Source of the DNA: an uncultured bacterium
GTDB lineage: Bacteria > Bacteroidota > Bacteroidia > Bacteroidales > Bacteroidaceae
DNA length: 64,000 nt
Direction of reading: 5' to 3'
Assembly: GCA_905215345.1 (NCBI GenBank)
Contig: CAJMPR010000006.1
Coordinates: 1-64,000, forward strand
Shown here: one piece after another, positions 24,779 to 33,419 of the stretch
How the letters are laid out: each line of letters begins with the position of its first letter
Position numbering within the stretch: the stretch's first letter is position 1
The notes under the pieces: model-generated
Told to the model about the DNA's origin: nothing
Databases searched by the model: none
Seen by the model: only the letters and a program-made list of their open reading frames with translations
Translations under genes and position numbers: made by a program

Positions 24779-24859
24779 AACACATCATCTGTTTACCTTA
24801 AACGCATGGTGCGTTGAGGGTAAACAGATGATGTGTTTCACGCTAACAGATGATGCGTT
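24779..24859. repeat. Array of four 15-bp palindromes at exact 22-bp period, upstream of xusA
   Basis: AACACATCATCTGTT (24779), AACGCATGGTGCGTT (24801), AACAGATGATGTGTT (24823) and AACAGATGATGCGTT (24845) start exactly 22 bp apart with 7-bp unrelated spacers. Units 1 and 3 are exact reverse complements, as in the array at 19479. The arms AAACACATC... and ...GATGTGTTT form a 20-bp perfect inverted repeat (24778-24797 with 24819-24838). Confidence 0.9.
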
Positions 24860-24872
24860 TTCGGAGAGCAAA

Positions 24873-25328
24873 CTATTCGCGGTTCATCAAGCGATGTTCC
24901 GCCATTTTCTCGTACTTCGTTGCCGGACGTCCATAGTTGGAGTAAGGATAGATAGAAATACCTCCACGCGGAGTAAAGATACCTGTTACTTCAATATATT
25001 TAGGATTCATCAGGCGAATAAGGTCCTTCATAATAATATTGACACAATCTTCATGAAAAGCGCCATGATTACGGAAACTAAAAAGATAAAGTTTCAAGCT
25101 TTTGCTCTCTACCATTTTTACATCAGGGATATAGCAAATACGTATTTCAGCAAAGTCAGGCTGTCCGGTAATAGGACATAAACTGGTGAATTCCGGGCAA
25201 TTAAAGCGTACCCAATAGTCGTTATCCGGATGCTTATTGTCAAATGCTTCCAAAACTTCGGGAGCATAATCTTGCTTATATTCTGTTGTTCTTCCTAATA
25301 AGGAAAGTTGGTCTTTTAATTCGGTCAT
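24873..25328 (-). CDS. queF: NADPH-dependent preQ0 reductase
   Basis: The 151-residue QueF (short, Bacillus-like type) reduces 7-cyano-7-deazaguanine to preQ1 in queuosine synthesis, using NADPH in the cytoplasm. The catalytic Cys is C51 in SLCPITGQPDFAEI, with Asp58 following. The NADPH-binding VESKSLKLYLFSFRNHGAFHED segment (residues 73-94, which includes the family ESKS motif) is complete. It lies 81 bp downstream of queC, with the gap filled by a palindrome of 7-bp units. Downstream lies the array 24779-24859. Confidence 0.96.
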   Translation of the reverse strand: MTELKDQLSLLGRTTEYKQDYAPEVLEAFDNKHPDNDYWVRFNCPEFTSLCPITGQPDFAEIRICYIPDVKMVESKSLKLYLFSFRNHGAFHEDCVNIIMKDLIRLMNPKYIEVTGIFTPRGGISIYPYSNYGRPATKYEKMAEHRLMNRE

Positions 25329-25349
25329 AAGTTTTTAAGTATAAATTGT

Positions 25350-25432
25350 GAAGTATGAAGTATAAGGTATGAAGTATAGCCATGCGGCATGATAGCACAG
25401 CTTTATACTTCATACTTTATATCTTATATTTA
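25350..25432. repeat. Palindrome of 7-bp GAAGTAT units between queC and queF
   Basis: The left arm has four 7-bp units (GAAGTAT, GAAGTAT, AAGGTAT, GAAGTAT at 25350-25377). The right arm has ATACTTC, ATACTTT, ATATCTT and ATATTTA (25405-25432). About 18 of 22 bases pair. The right arm includes the last codons and stop of queC, so the coding sequence enters the palindrome. Confidence 0.8.
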
Positions 25433-26072
25433 AATATTTCTCCAGCCCTTCCCGTCTTAGCGTGCAGGCGGGACAATGCCCGCAACCATCCCCGGGGATA
25501 CTGTTATAGCAAGTAAGAGTTTCGTGGCGAATCAGGTCGAGCACTCCCAGTTCATCTGCCAGCGCCCAGGTTTCAGCCTTGTCAATCCACATCAACGGAG
25601 TGTGAAGAACAAACTGTTCGTCCATCGCGAGGTTCAGCGTTACGTTTAGTGATTTGATAAAACTATCCCTGCAATCGGGATAACCGCTAAAATCAGTCTG
25701 CGAGACACCGGTAACAATGTGATTAATTCCGTGCTCACGGGCATATACGGCGGCAATACTTAAGAAGAAAAGATTTCGTCCGGGTACAAAGGTATTTGGA
25801 AAACTATCTGCCGGCTTTTCCTGATCCATTACCATATTCGTATCTGTCAGAGAATTATGCCCCAATTTACCAATGAACGAAACATCCATCATCTCAAATT
25901 CCACATTTGCCTTATCAGCGATTTCTCTCGCCAACTCTACCTCCTTTTGATGCTTCTGTCCATAGAGGAAACTCAATGCATATACCTTCTTGAACTCACG
26001 CTTTGCCCAAAAGAGACAAGTAGTGGAATCCTGTCCACCGCTAAATACTACCAATGCTGTATCGTTATTCAT
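25410..26072 (-). CDS. queC: 7-cyano-7-deazaguanine synthase
   Basis: The 220-residue QueC converts 7-carboxy-7-deazaguanine to preQ0 with ammonia and ATP. The PP-loop (SGGQDSTTC, residues 11-19) binds ATP. The zinc-binding C-terminal cysteines CYNSIPGDGCGHCPACTLRR are all present. It is followed by queF and preceded by the precursor transporter on the same strand, so the three genes form a queuosine group. The C-terminal residues (YLNIRYKV) are encoded in the palindrome arm, and they look less conserved than the core. Confidence 0.96.
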   Translation of the reverse strand: MNNDTALVVFSGGQDSTTCLFWAKREFKKVYALSFLYGQKHQKEVELAREIADKANVEFEMMDVSFIGKLGHNSLTDTNMVMDQEKPADSFPNTFVPGRNLFFLSIAAVYAREHGINHIVTGVSQTDFSGYPDCRDSFIKSLNVTLNLAMDEQFVLHTPLMWIDKAETWALADELGVLDLIRHETLTCYNSIPGDGCGHCPACTLRREGLEKYLNIRYKV

Positions 26073-26082
26073 AATTTAATTA

Positions 26083-26133
26083 GTAATGAGTGATTGGTGA
26101 TGAGTGATTAGTAATCACTCATCACCAATCACT
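26083..26133. repeat. Palindrome of 7-bp GTGATTA units between transporter and queC
   Basis: Four 7-bp units (GTAATGA, GTGATTG, GTGATGA, GTGATTA, 26083-26110) are followed by their inverse. The core is a perfect 22-bp inverted repeat with a 1-nt centre (26089-26110, 26112-26133). The unit is the same heptamer, in another register, as TTAGTGA at 16034. Confidence 0.88.
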
Positions 26134-26136
26134 ATT

Positions 26137-26817
26137 TTAAATTTCTTTAATCTTCAATATATTATAAGATATATTCTTGTCATATACATCACTTCCGTCT
26201 ATCCGCTTGATGGCCTTCACCACCCGAATGGTCACAGGAAGTATCAAAACTTCATAGATCGATTTAAGCACAATCTGTATGCACATCATTACCAACAACT
26301 CCTTCCATGCGATAATACCACCAAAAGCTACCGGAAAGAATATCAATGAGTCCGCCGTTTCTCCTACTACCGTTGACCAAATAGCACGTGCTGAAAAGTT
26401 TTTTCCGCCACTCGCTACTTTCATACGGCTCATTACATAAGCATTTAAAAACGAACCAACCAGAAAAGCCGACAGACTGGCAACCACAATACGTGGCGCC
26501 ATACCGAAAACAAAATTAAAATGGGGTGCTCCGTCCCAAAAAGGTGCGGCAGGCAAAGCTACGGCAATCAAGCCTAATATTACCACAAAGAAGTTCATTG
26601 CAAAGCCACTCCAAATAATCAGGCGTGCCTTACGGAACCCCCATACCTCGGCAATGCAATCATTGATAATATATGAAATAGGGAAAACCAAAAGTCCGGC
26701 AGTTACAGTAATACCGAAAACCTGAATAACTTTGGTTTCAAGAAGATTGGCTGCAATCAAACAAACATTAAATAGAATGCCCAGCAGCATAAAAGGTACA
26801 GATACTTTTTGCTTCAT
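26137..26817 (-). CDS. Queuosine precursor transporter (YhhQ/QPTR family)
   Basis: The 226-residue membrane protein resembles the YhhQ (DUF165/vut_1) family, which imports preQ0/preQ1. It has about six hydrophobic segments (FMLLGILFNVCLIAANLLET, LLVFPISYIINDCIAEVWGF) and family motifs such as VVGETADSLIFFPVAFGGII. It is transcribed together with queC and queF from a TATCTTTG box at 26895-26888. Its leader of about 65 nt contains a preQ1-I-like hairpin-pseudoknot candidate ending directly at the start codon, so translation is probably turned down by preQ1. Confidence 0.92.
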   Translation of the reverse strand: MKQKVSVPFMLLGILFNVCLIAANLLETKVIQVFGITVTAGLLVFPISYIINDCIAEVWGFRKARLIIWSGFAMNFFVVILGLIAVALPAAPFWDGAPHFNFVFGMAPRIVVASLSAFLVGSFLNAYVMSRMKVASGGKNFSARAIWSTVVGETADSLIFFPVAFGGIIAWKELLVMMCIQIVLKSIYEVLILPVTIRVVKAIKRIDGSDVYDKNISYNILKIKEI

Positions 26818-26852
26818 ATTCCTGTTTTTTACGTGGTGTTCTAGAATACACG
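26818..26852 (-). promoter_or_regulatory. Candidate preQ1-I riboswitch in the queuosine transporter leader
   Basis: Minus-strand RNA: CGUG, then a loop UAUUCUAGAACAC, then CACG, then UAAAAAACAGGAAU directly before AUG. This follows the layout of the preQ1-I aptamer (stem, UUCUAG-ACACC loop, stem, A-rich AAAAAAC tail). Loop AUUCU can pair with GGAAU in the tail, forming an H-type pseudoknot that would hide the AGG near the start codon. The preceding gene context (queuosine transporter) supports it. The loop and tail differ from textbook examples, so this is a candidate. Confidence 0.55.
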
Positions 26853-26887
26853 GCCGCTATTCACGGCATCGTAATTTTAATTGGGTG

Positions 26888-26895
26888 CAAAGATA
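26888..26895 (-). promoter_or_regulatory. -7 promoter box for the queuosine genes
   Basis: CAAAGATA on the plus strand is TATCTTTG on the minus strand. The predicted start near 26883 gives a leader of about 65 nt, nearly all of it the riboswitch candidate. Confidence 0.65.
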
Positions 26896-27205
26896 ACACA
26901 ACCTTCACAAATATGCAAATATTGCATTTTTAACTAAAAATACAATTACATCTATCTATTCAAATTGACTTATCATTTGCTTTGAAAAAGAAGAATATAG
27001 TTAACGAACTTTAAAAGGGACATACATTCAAAGAATAATATCAACATATAAACTATAATATTCAATATATAATAAACTACATATCAATATTTTAATACTT
27101 TTTAATTTAAAATCAATTTTATGCAAGGAAGTTGAACCTCAACAAATATTTAATTCACGCAACTTTCTTAAGCATATAAAACTATACACAACATTCATTA
27201 ACAAC

Positions 27206-27405
27206 AAAGTCCTTTATTTTAAAATAATAAAGAAACTTTTTATATTTGAATTAACAATAACAGCCTAACGCTAATATCCCTGAAAATACATTGTTACCTT
27301 ATTATATTATAAATCATAAAAACACATCTGCTTATGGAAAAAGAAATGTACCAGGACACTCTATTATCAAATTACATCCTAATTAATCAAGTCCTTTTAG
27401 CTTAA
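27206..27405 (+). promoter_or_regulatory. SusC-operon promoter region with hairpin and short leader ORF
   Basis: This covers part of the roughly 600-bp gap before the polysaccharide locus. The inverted repeat AAAGT-N-CTTTATT...AATAAAG-AA-ACTTT (27206-27239) adjoins TATATTTG (27241-27248), a good -7 box. The leader then has a 23-codon frame (27334-27405, MEKEMYQDTLLSNYILINQV...) whose use is uncertain. The rest (26896-27205) is very AT-rich, with only a small GTTGA-N3-TCAAC hairpin at 27131-27143. Confidence 0.45.
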
Positions 27406-27424
27406 AACAAAAATCATCGAAATT

Positions 27425-30400
27425 ATGAATGAAACTCGTAAACGAGGAATGTTTTATAACAAAGTCCTCACTACAGTTGCCTTTGCTTCTCTATTGATAG
27501 GAAGCAACACAGCATTGGCAATCGAAACAAATGCAGAAGGGTCATTTGAGATTGCAGAACATTTACAAATCCAAACTATCCGTGGTTCAATTGTCGATCA
27601 AACAGGAGAACCAATTATTGGCGCCAGTGTACTGGAGAAAGGTACGAACAATGGAGTCATCAGTGATTTATATGGTAAATTCTCTTTGAATGCCCAAAAA
27701 GGCGCTACTTTAATTATCTCATATATCGGATATAAAACACAAGAAGTAAAGGCAGCCGACAACTTAAAGATTACTTTAGTGGAAGATACTGAGATGTTGG
27801 ACGAAGTGGTAGTTGTAGGCTATGGTGTACAAAAAAAGAAATTAATCACCGGAGCTACCGTACAAGTAAAAGGTGATGATATTGCCAAACTGAATACAGT
27901 CGATGCAATCGGAGCCCTACAAAGCCAGTCTCCTGGTGTAAACATTACTCAAAACAATGGTTTTCTAGGACAAGGATACAAAGTTACTATCCGCGGTTTA
28001 GGAACAAACGGAAACGCTTCTCCTCTTTATGTAGTAGATGGTGTAGCCAACGGCAGTATCGATGGACTAAACCCGAATGACATCGAATCCATTGACGTAT
28101 TAAAAGACGCTGCATCTGCCGCTATCTATGGTGCACGCGCAGCGAACGGCGTTATCTTAGTAACAACCAAAAGAGGAACAGTAGGTAAAGCCGAAATTAC
28201 ATATGACGGGTATGTAGGCTTTCAGAATCTATATAAAATACCCGCTTTACTAAATGCACAGGAATATATGGATATCCAGGATGAAGGCAGAGTTATGGAT
28301 GGCAAAGAGCCTTATACTTGGGAAACTTATATTCCAGCTAATGATTTGAAAGATATCCGAGAAGGAAACTGGAAAGGTACCAACTGGCTTAAAGAGATCC
28401 AGAACAAAGATGCATTAGTACAAAATCATGCAATCAATGTTATCGGTGGCAGTGAACGTTCTACTTATTCTTTAGGGTTCTCTTATACAAATCAAGAAGC
28501 CACTATGGGCACTCCCGGAGCCATGCCTGAAATGAGCCGATATAATTTTCGTATAAACACCGATCATGTAATCTTTAAGAAGAAAGATTTTGATTTCTTA
28601 AAAGTAGGTGAAACACTGAATTACAAATATCAGGAAATGGACGGCTCTTTTGGTACAGGCGGTATCTATTGGAATGGTGTACACAATATGCTTATCATGA
28701 GTCCGTTGATGTATCCATATAACTCTAAAGGTGAATATTACCTATATCAGGACCAGCTTGATAACGGATACAAATGGGATACTTCCAGTGGTGCTAATAA
28801 AAACCCGATTGCGTACCTTGATTATAATATGAACCAAAGTAGAAGTAAATCCCATTATATGCAAAGTAGCTTCTATGCGGAGTTACAGCCCATCAAGAAT
28901 CTCCGTATCAAGAGTCAATTCGGATATATCATGTCGGCTTCAAGCTATCGCGCATACCTGCCAAGATATGAAAAATTATCCTCTTCATTAGACAATGCAG
29001 AAGATAAAGTAACACAATCCATGTCGCTCAGCAATCGTTGGTCATGGGATAACACAGCCAGTTACAGTTTCAAAGTCAAAGATCATTCCATAGATGTTTT
29101 AATAGGACAAAGTTTGGAAAAATGGGGCATGGGGGAAAGTATGAGCGCATCGGCCATTGCATCTAATTTCTACGATTTCGAACACGCATATCTTTCCAAT
29201 GTCTCTTTGAAAGCTAATAGTACATCTTCATTAAAAGGTGATCCTGCCAGCGCCGGTTCTATTTCATCTTTCTTCGGACGCGCTAACTATAATTACAAAG
29301 AGAAATACATGGCAACCGTAATTATGCGTGCCGACGGTTCTTCCACATTTGCCAGAGGACACCGCTGGGGATATTTCCCTTCCGTATCAGCCGGTTGGGT
29401 AATTACGAATGAATCATTTATGAATAATGCCAAATGGTTGGAATTCTTAAAATTACGTGCATCTTGGGGACAGAACGGTAACTGCGATGTATCAAAATTC
29501 CAATATCTATCATTAATTGCTTCCAACAATAACTATGGAGGTTATCCTTTCGGTGATACGATGGATTTACTTAGTACAGGTTCTTATGCCTATCGTCTGA
29601 CTAATCCAGACCTTAAATGGGAAACGCAAGAACAGCTGAATATAGGTCTTGACGCCCGTTTCTTGAATGGACGTTTAGGAGTAGAACTCGACTGGTATAA
29701 CAGAATCACAAGAGACTGGTTGGTACTTCCTCCTGTATTGGCTTCCGCAGGAGCAGACCCTGTATATTCCAATGGAGGCAATGTGCGGAATACAGGTTTC
29801 GAAGTTGCTATGCATTGGAATGATAATGTAGGAAAGAATTTTCAATACGGTGCTAATCTTACCCTTGCTTACAACAAAAATAAAATCACCAAGATTGCCA
29901 ACTCAGACGGTATTTTGCATGGTGCAAAAAGCGTTTTGTGGGAAGGAGCAGAAGAATGTTACCGAGCAGAAGTTGGTAAACCCATGGGATATTTCTATGG
30001 TTACAAGAGTCTTGGAATTTTCCAGAATCAAGAGCAGATAGACAACTATAAAGGCGCCAAATTAAATGGTGATAAGACTCAGCCCGGTGATGTGATTTGG
30101 GCGGATGTTTACGAAGATGGAGTTATTGATTCCAAAGACCGTACGATGATTGGTAATCCACATCCGGATGTTACTATGGGACTCTCACTCAATGCCAGTT
30201 GGAAATATATCGACTTGTCAGTTACTACTTATGGAGCTTTCGGTCAACAAATCATGAAATGTTATCGTGACTTCGTTTCTTCTCCACTAAATAATTACAC
30301 AACCGATATTTATGAACGTTGGCACGGTGAAGGTACTTCTAATAAGTTACCTCGTTTATCAAGCGCATCCAGCTCAAACTGGAACAGAATATCCGACATC

Positions 30401-30661
30401 TATATAGAAGATGGAGATTACTTAAAAATCAAAAATGTAACTATCGGATTCGATTTTAAGAAAGCATTCAAAAAAATCCCGATGCAACAACTCCGTCTCT
30501 ATTTCACAGCACAAAACCTGTTCACATTTACCGGTTATTCCGGTATGGATCCGGAAATCGGATTTGGAAGTGAAGATGGAGAAGGTTGGGCATCTGGCGT
30601 GGATTTAGGATACTACCCCAGTGCACGCTCCTATATGATAGGATTAAATATAAAATTCTAA
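27425..30661 (+). CDS. SusC/RagA family TonB-dependent outer membrane receptor
   Basis: The 1078-residue SusC-like transporter imports oligosaccharides through the outer membrane with TonB energy. A signal peptide ends near residue 33. A carboxypeptidase-regulatory-like domain (about 54-130, RGSIVDQTGEPIIGASVLEK) leads to MLDEVVVVGYGVQKKKLITG and a plug with GLGTNGNASPLYVVDGVANG and GARAANGVILVTTKRG, all classic SusC features. The barrel ends in an aromatic-Ile-Lys-Phe terminus. It is the first gene of the SusC-SusD-lipoprotein-GH18 locus, 12 bp before the SusD gene. It probably carries N-glycan or chitooligosaccharide-type products, judging from the GH18 partner. Confidence 0.96.
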   Translation: MNETRKRGMFYNKVLTTVAFASLLIGSNTALAIETNAEGSFEIAEHLQIQTIRGSIVDQTGEPIIGASVLEKGTNNGVISDLYGKFSLNAQKGATLIISYIGYKTQEVKAADNLKITLVEDTEMLDEVVVVGYGVQKKKLITGATVQVKGDDIAKLNTVDAIGALQSQSPGVNITQNNGFLGQGYKVTIRGLGTNGNASPLYVVDGVANGSIDGLNPNDIESIDVLKDAASAAIYGARAANGVILVTTKRGTVGKAEITYDGYVGFQNLYKIPALLNAQEYMDIQDEGRVMDGKEPYTWETYIPANDLKDIREGNWKGTNWLKEIQNKDALVQNHAINVIGGSERSTYSLGFSYTNQEATMGTPGAMPEMSRYNFRINTDHVIFKKKDFDFLKVGETLNYKYQEMDGSFGTGGIYWNGVHNMLIMSPLMYPYNSKGEYYLYQDQLDNGYKWDTSSGANKNPIAYLDYNMNQSRSKSHYMQSSFYAELQPIKNLRIKSQFGYIMSASSYRAYLPRYEKLSSSLDNAEDKVTQSMSLSNRWSWDNTASYSFKVKDHSIDVLIGQSLEKWGMGESMSASAIASNFYDFEHAYLSNVSLKANSTSSLKGDPASAGSISSFFGRANYNYKEKYMATVIMRADGSSTFARGHRWGYFPSVSAGWVITNESFMNNAKWLEFLKLRASWGQNGNCDVSKFQYLSLIASNNNYGGYPFGDTMDLLSTGSYAYRLTNPDLKWETQEQLNIGLDARFLNGRLGVELDWYNRITRDWLVLPPVLASAGADPVYSNGGNVRNTGFEVAMHWNDNVGKNFQYGANLTLAYNKNKITKIANSDGILHGAKSVLWEGAEECYRAEVGKPMGYFYGYKSLGIFQNQEQIDNYKGAKLNGDKTQPGDVIWADVYEDGVIDSKDRTMIGNPHPDVTMGLSLNASWKYIDLSVTTYGAFGQQIMKCYRDFVSSPLNNYTTDIYERWHGEGTSNKLPRLSSASSSNWNRISDIYIEDGDYLKIKNVTIGFDFKKAFKKIPMQQLRLYFTAQNLFTFTGYSGMDPEIGFGSEDGEGWASGVDLGYYPSARSYMIGLNIKF

Positions 30662-30673
30662 CAACTGATAATT

Positions 30674-32470
30674 ATGAAAAAGATACTATTCATAGCTGCA
30701 ACAGCACTTATTTTGTGTTCAGGATGCGAAGACTTTCTGGATACAGATCTACTAACCAGCAAGACGGATGCCAATTTCCCTGCAACAGAGAAAGAAGCAC
30801 AAGAAATGATAACGGCTATCTATGCTAATTTATTGTTCGAAGACCCGGAGCAGTCTTCCTCTTACTATATTGCCCAATTGGCAAGTGACGATTGCTTAGG
30901 AGGCAATCTTTCATACTCTAATAACTGTGCCACAAACTTTTTGATGTACACCGGAACATTAAATTCCACAGCCGGATTATGGGCTCGTTGTTATAGACTG
31001 ATAAACCGTGCCAATAATGCAATCAATACGATGGATAATGTAAAGGAATGGTCCACTCTTAGTGAGAAAAAGCGTCTGCTGGGCGAAGCTCACTTCCTAC
31101 GTGCCATGGCATATTATGAATTAGCCCAAGTATATGGCGGAGTACCTCTACGTACAACTCTCGAAAATACGAATCTCCCCCGTGCAACCATAGACGAAGT
31201 ATACGAATTAATTGCTTCCGACCTGAGAAATGGCATTGAGATGATGCCTGAAAAGATTTATCTGAAAGGTTCTTCTATGGCAGGGCATGCTACCAAGTAC
31301 GCAGCAGAGGCCATGATGGCACGCGTATTCCTATTCTATACCGGACGATATGCAAAAGAAGAATTACCAGGGGGGATTACGAAAGACCAAGTAATCGGCT
31401 GGATCAACGATTGTATAACGAAGTCCAAACATGGTTTAGTAAATGATCAACGAAATCTTTGGGCATATACCAATGAAGCTACCGAAGACAATACAGAGGG
31501 GTTCCGCTATAAATATGTTACAGACAATAATCTGAAATGGGTAGGAAACAGTTCTGAAGAAACACTTTTTGCCAATAAACATAATTTAAAATCAGACTGG
31601 ACATTTACATGGTATACCAATACAGTATCTCAATTTTATTCCCCTTCTGCTGATAACTATTCCAATGAAGCCAGTTATCCCTTCGGAACAGGATGGGGAG
31701 CAGGCCCTGTTGCACCTTCCATGGTTAATGAGTGGAAAGAATGGAGTAGCAAGCAAAATTATTTAGACGGATACACAGAAGATCCACGTTTGACAGGCTC
31801 TATCTGGTCTTATAAAGCATTAGACCCGAACTCAAGCGGTAATGTATTGATGGATTGTAGCATGGACCAAGGGGAGCCTGAATATACAGTTTCTTACCGC
31901 TATTATGAACAAACCGGATACTTCCAAAAGAAGTATATCAATATCAATTCTTACAATCAAGCAAAAAAAATAGAACCTTTTGCCAAACAATTGTATCCCG
32001 ACATCACCAGTCAAACCTCCCAATCGTTATTACAGATTGCCGATTTAATTCACATCCGCTTTGCCGATGTTCTTTTAATGCAATCCGAGTTAACAGAAAC
32101 GGCTGATGGATTAAACGAAGTTCGCAAACGCTCCCACTTAGCTCCTATCGCCTACTCCCTGGATGCTATCAAACAAGAACGCCGTTGGGAATTAGCTTTC
32201 GAGTCGATTCGTTGGTGGGATATTCTTCGTTGGTCGGGTCCTTCACTTGAAGAAGCTGGCAACTTACTTAACAAACAAGTTGGATTCAACGTAATCAATG
32301 CAGCAGAAGTTGTACCAATGGTAAGATTCGATTACAAGAAACGCTTACAAGAAACTCAGGGATACTGGGCAATACCACAGAACGAAGTAGACCTTTCCAA
32401 TGGGGTGCTTGAACAGAATCCGGGATGGGATACTGCCGATGCCCTATTCTCTGACTGGAATAACTTATAA
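30674..32470 (+). CDS. RagB/SusD family glycan-binding lipoprotein
   Basis: The 598-residue SusD-like protein is a surface lipoprotein (lipobox LILCSGC, residues about 13-19). It binds glycan and forms the lid of the SusC transporter. The fold's typical segments are present: ARCYRLINRANNAINTMDNV, GEAHFLRAMAYYELAQVYGG and ALDAIKQERRWELAFESIRW-like C-terminal motif (residues about 494-515). It pairs with the preceding SusC. Length is at the long end for the family. Confidence 0.96.
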   Translation: MKKILFIAATALILCSGCEDFLDTDLLTSKTDANFPATEKEAQEMITAIYANLLFEDPEQSSSYYIAQLASDDCLGGNLSYSNNCATNFLMYTGTLNSTAGLWARCYRLINRANNAINTMDNVKEWSTLSEKKRLLGEAHFLRAMAYYELAQVYGGVPLRTTLENTNLPRATIDEVYELIASDLRNGIEMMPEKIYLKGSSMAGHATKYAAEAMMARVFLFYTGRYAKEELPGGITKDQVIGWINDCITKSKHGLVNDQRNLWAYTNEATEDNTEGFRYKYVTDNNLKWVGNSSEETLFANKHNLKSDWTFTWYTNTVSQFYSPSADNYSNEASYPFGTGWGAGPVAPSMVNEWKEWSSKQNYLDGYTEDPRLTGSIWSYKALDPNSSGNVLMDCSMDQGEPEYTVSYRYYEQTGYFQKKYININSYNQAKKIEPFAKQLYPDITSQTSQSLLQIADLIHIRFADVLLMQSELTETADGLNEVRKRSHLAPIAYSLDAIKQERRWELAFESIRWWDILRWSGPSLEEAGNLLNKQVGFNVINAAEVVPMVRFDYKKRLQETQGYWAIPQNEVDLSNGVLEQNPGWDTADALFSDWNNL

Positions 32471-32498
32471 GCATTGTTAATCTTAAAAATGAGAAGAT

Positions 32499-33416
32499 AT
32501 GAAAACAATAAAAATATTCATGGCATTATTGGCAGGTACAATCATTGTTACTGCCTGTGACCCGATTGAAAATCAGGAACTGCGTGATAAGTATGTAAAA
32601 GAAGCTGGTAGCCCCATCACAAAAGAGACTTTACAAGCAGCCATTTCTGTAACACAGCCTATCCCGAATGAGGAAGGAAAAGTTGAAGGTGATCAATATG
32701 TAGTCCTAAAAAACTCACGTCCTGATATCGGAGGGACATGGCATATAGAATGGATTTCCAACGGAAACGTGCAATCAAAAATATACGGAACCGATAATGA
32801 TACCATCATAATGGAATCAAATAACGAATTTTCTATTTATTACACCGGTATCTCTGCTAACCAAATTGTAAAAACCAATCCTGTCAAAATAACAGTTACC
32901 AATGTATTTGATGAATGGGATGAATTCCTCACAGGGGCTAAAGACAAGTCGGATAAAGCAGCAACAAAAACTTGGAAGTTCCGAGAAGACAAATGGGGCT
33001 TAGTTTGTTTCATGGGAGCTTATGGATATTGGAAGTATTATGAACCAGAAATTTCACACGGTAATGCTTGGTGGGGACAAACTACTCTCGCTCAAGCAGG
33101 CGATCAGAAAATGATATTTGAATATGATGAAAACAAGATGACAACTTATAGCGCAAGCGGAACGGTCAAGAATGCCGGTGGATTCTCCTATTCACATAAT
33201 ATTCCGGATGAGAAAGTTCTTGGCGAACTCACCACTACTGTTCCCCTCATCGGTAGTGAATTCGATGATAACGGACAAAATAAAACCAGTAATAAATTCT
33301 GGGTATTGACTCTAACAGATGAATACATGACTCTCTTCCATCCTGGAAAATACACTGGAGGAGCAGACTGGGATGATGACGGCTATTGTGTTATGTTCAA
33401 AAGCATAGGAGAATAA
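32499..33416 (+). CDS. Surface glycan-binding-type lipoprotein of the PUL
   Basis: The 305-residue lipoprotein (lipobox IVTAC, residues about 16-20) is located between SusD and the GH18 enzyme. An N-terminal domain (about 25-140) has a PKD- or immunoglobulin-like pattern (GTWHIEWISNGNVQSKIYGT). The C-terminal domain (about 150-305) is rich in Trp/Tyr/Gly with KTWKFREDKWGLVCFMGAYG, like a lipocalin-like or carbohydrate-binding fold. In Bacteroides loci this position holds SusE/SusF-like or SGBP proteins that bind target glycan. I recognise no precise family. Confidence 0.7.
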   Translation: MKTIKIFMALLAGTIIVTACDPIENQELRDKYVKEAGSPITKETLQAAISVTQPIPNEEGKVEGDQYVVLKNSRPDIGGTWHIEWISNGNVQSKIYGTDNDTIIMESNNEFSIYYTGISANQIVKTNPVKITVTNVFDEWDEFLTGAKDKSDKAATKTWKFREDKWGLVCFMGAYGYWKYYEPEISHGNAWWGQTTLAQAGDQKMIFEYDENKMTTYSASGTVKNAGGFSYSHNIPDEKVLGELTTTVPLIGSEFDDNGQNKTSNKFWVLTLTDEYMTLFHPGKYTGGADWDDDGYCVMFKSIGE

Positions 33417-33419
33417 GTT

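Noticed and set aside
19479..24859. CRISPR arrays
   Set aside because: The two arrays have regular period, but repeats of 15 bp with 7-bp spacers are too short, the repeats vary, and no cas gene is in the window.
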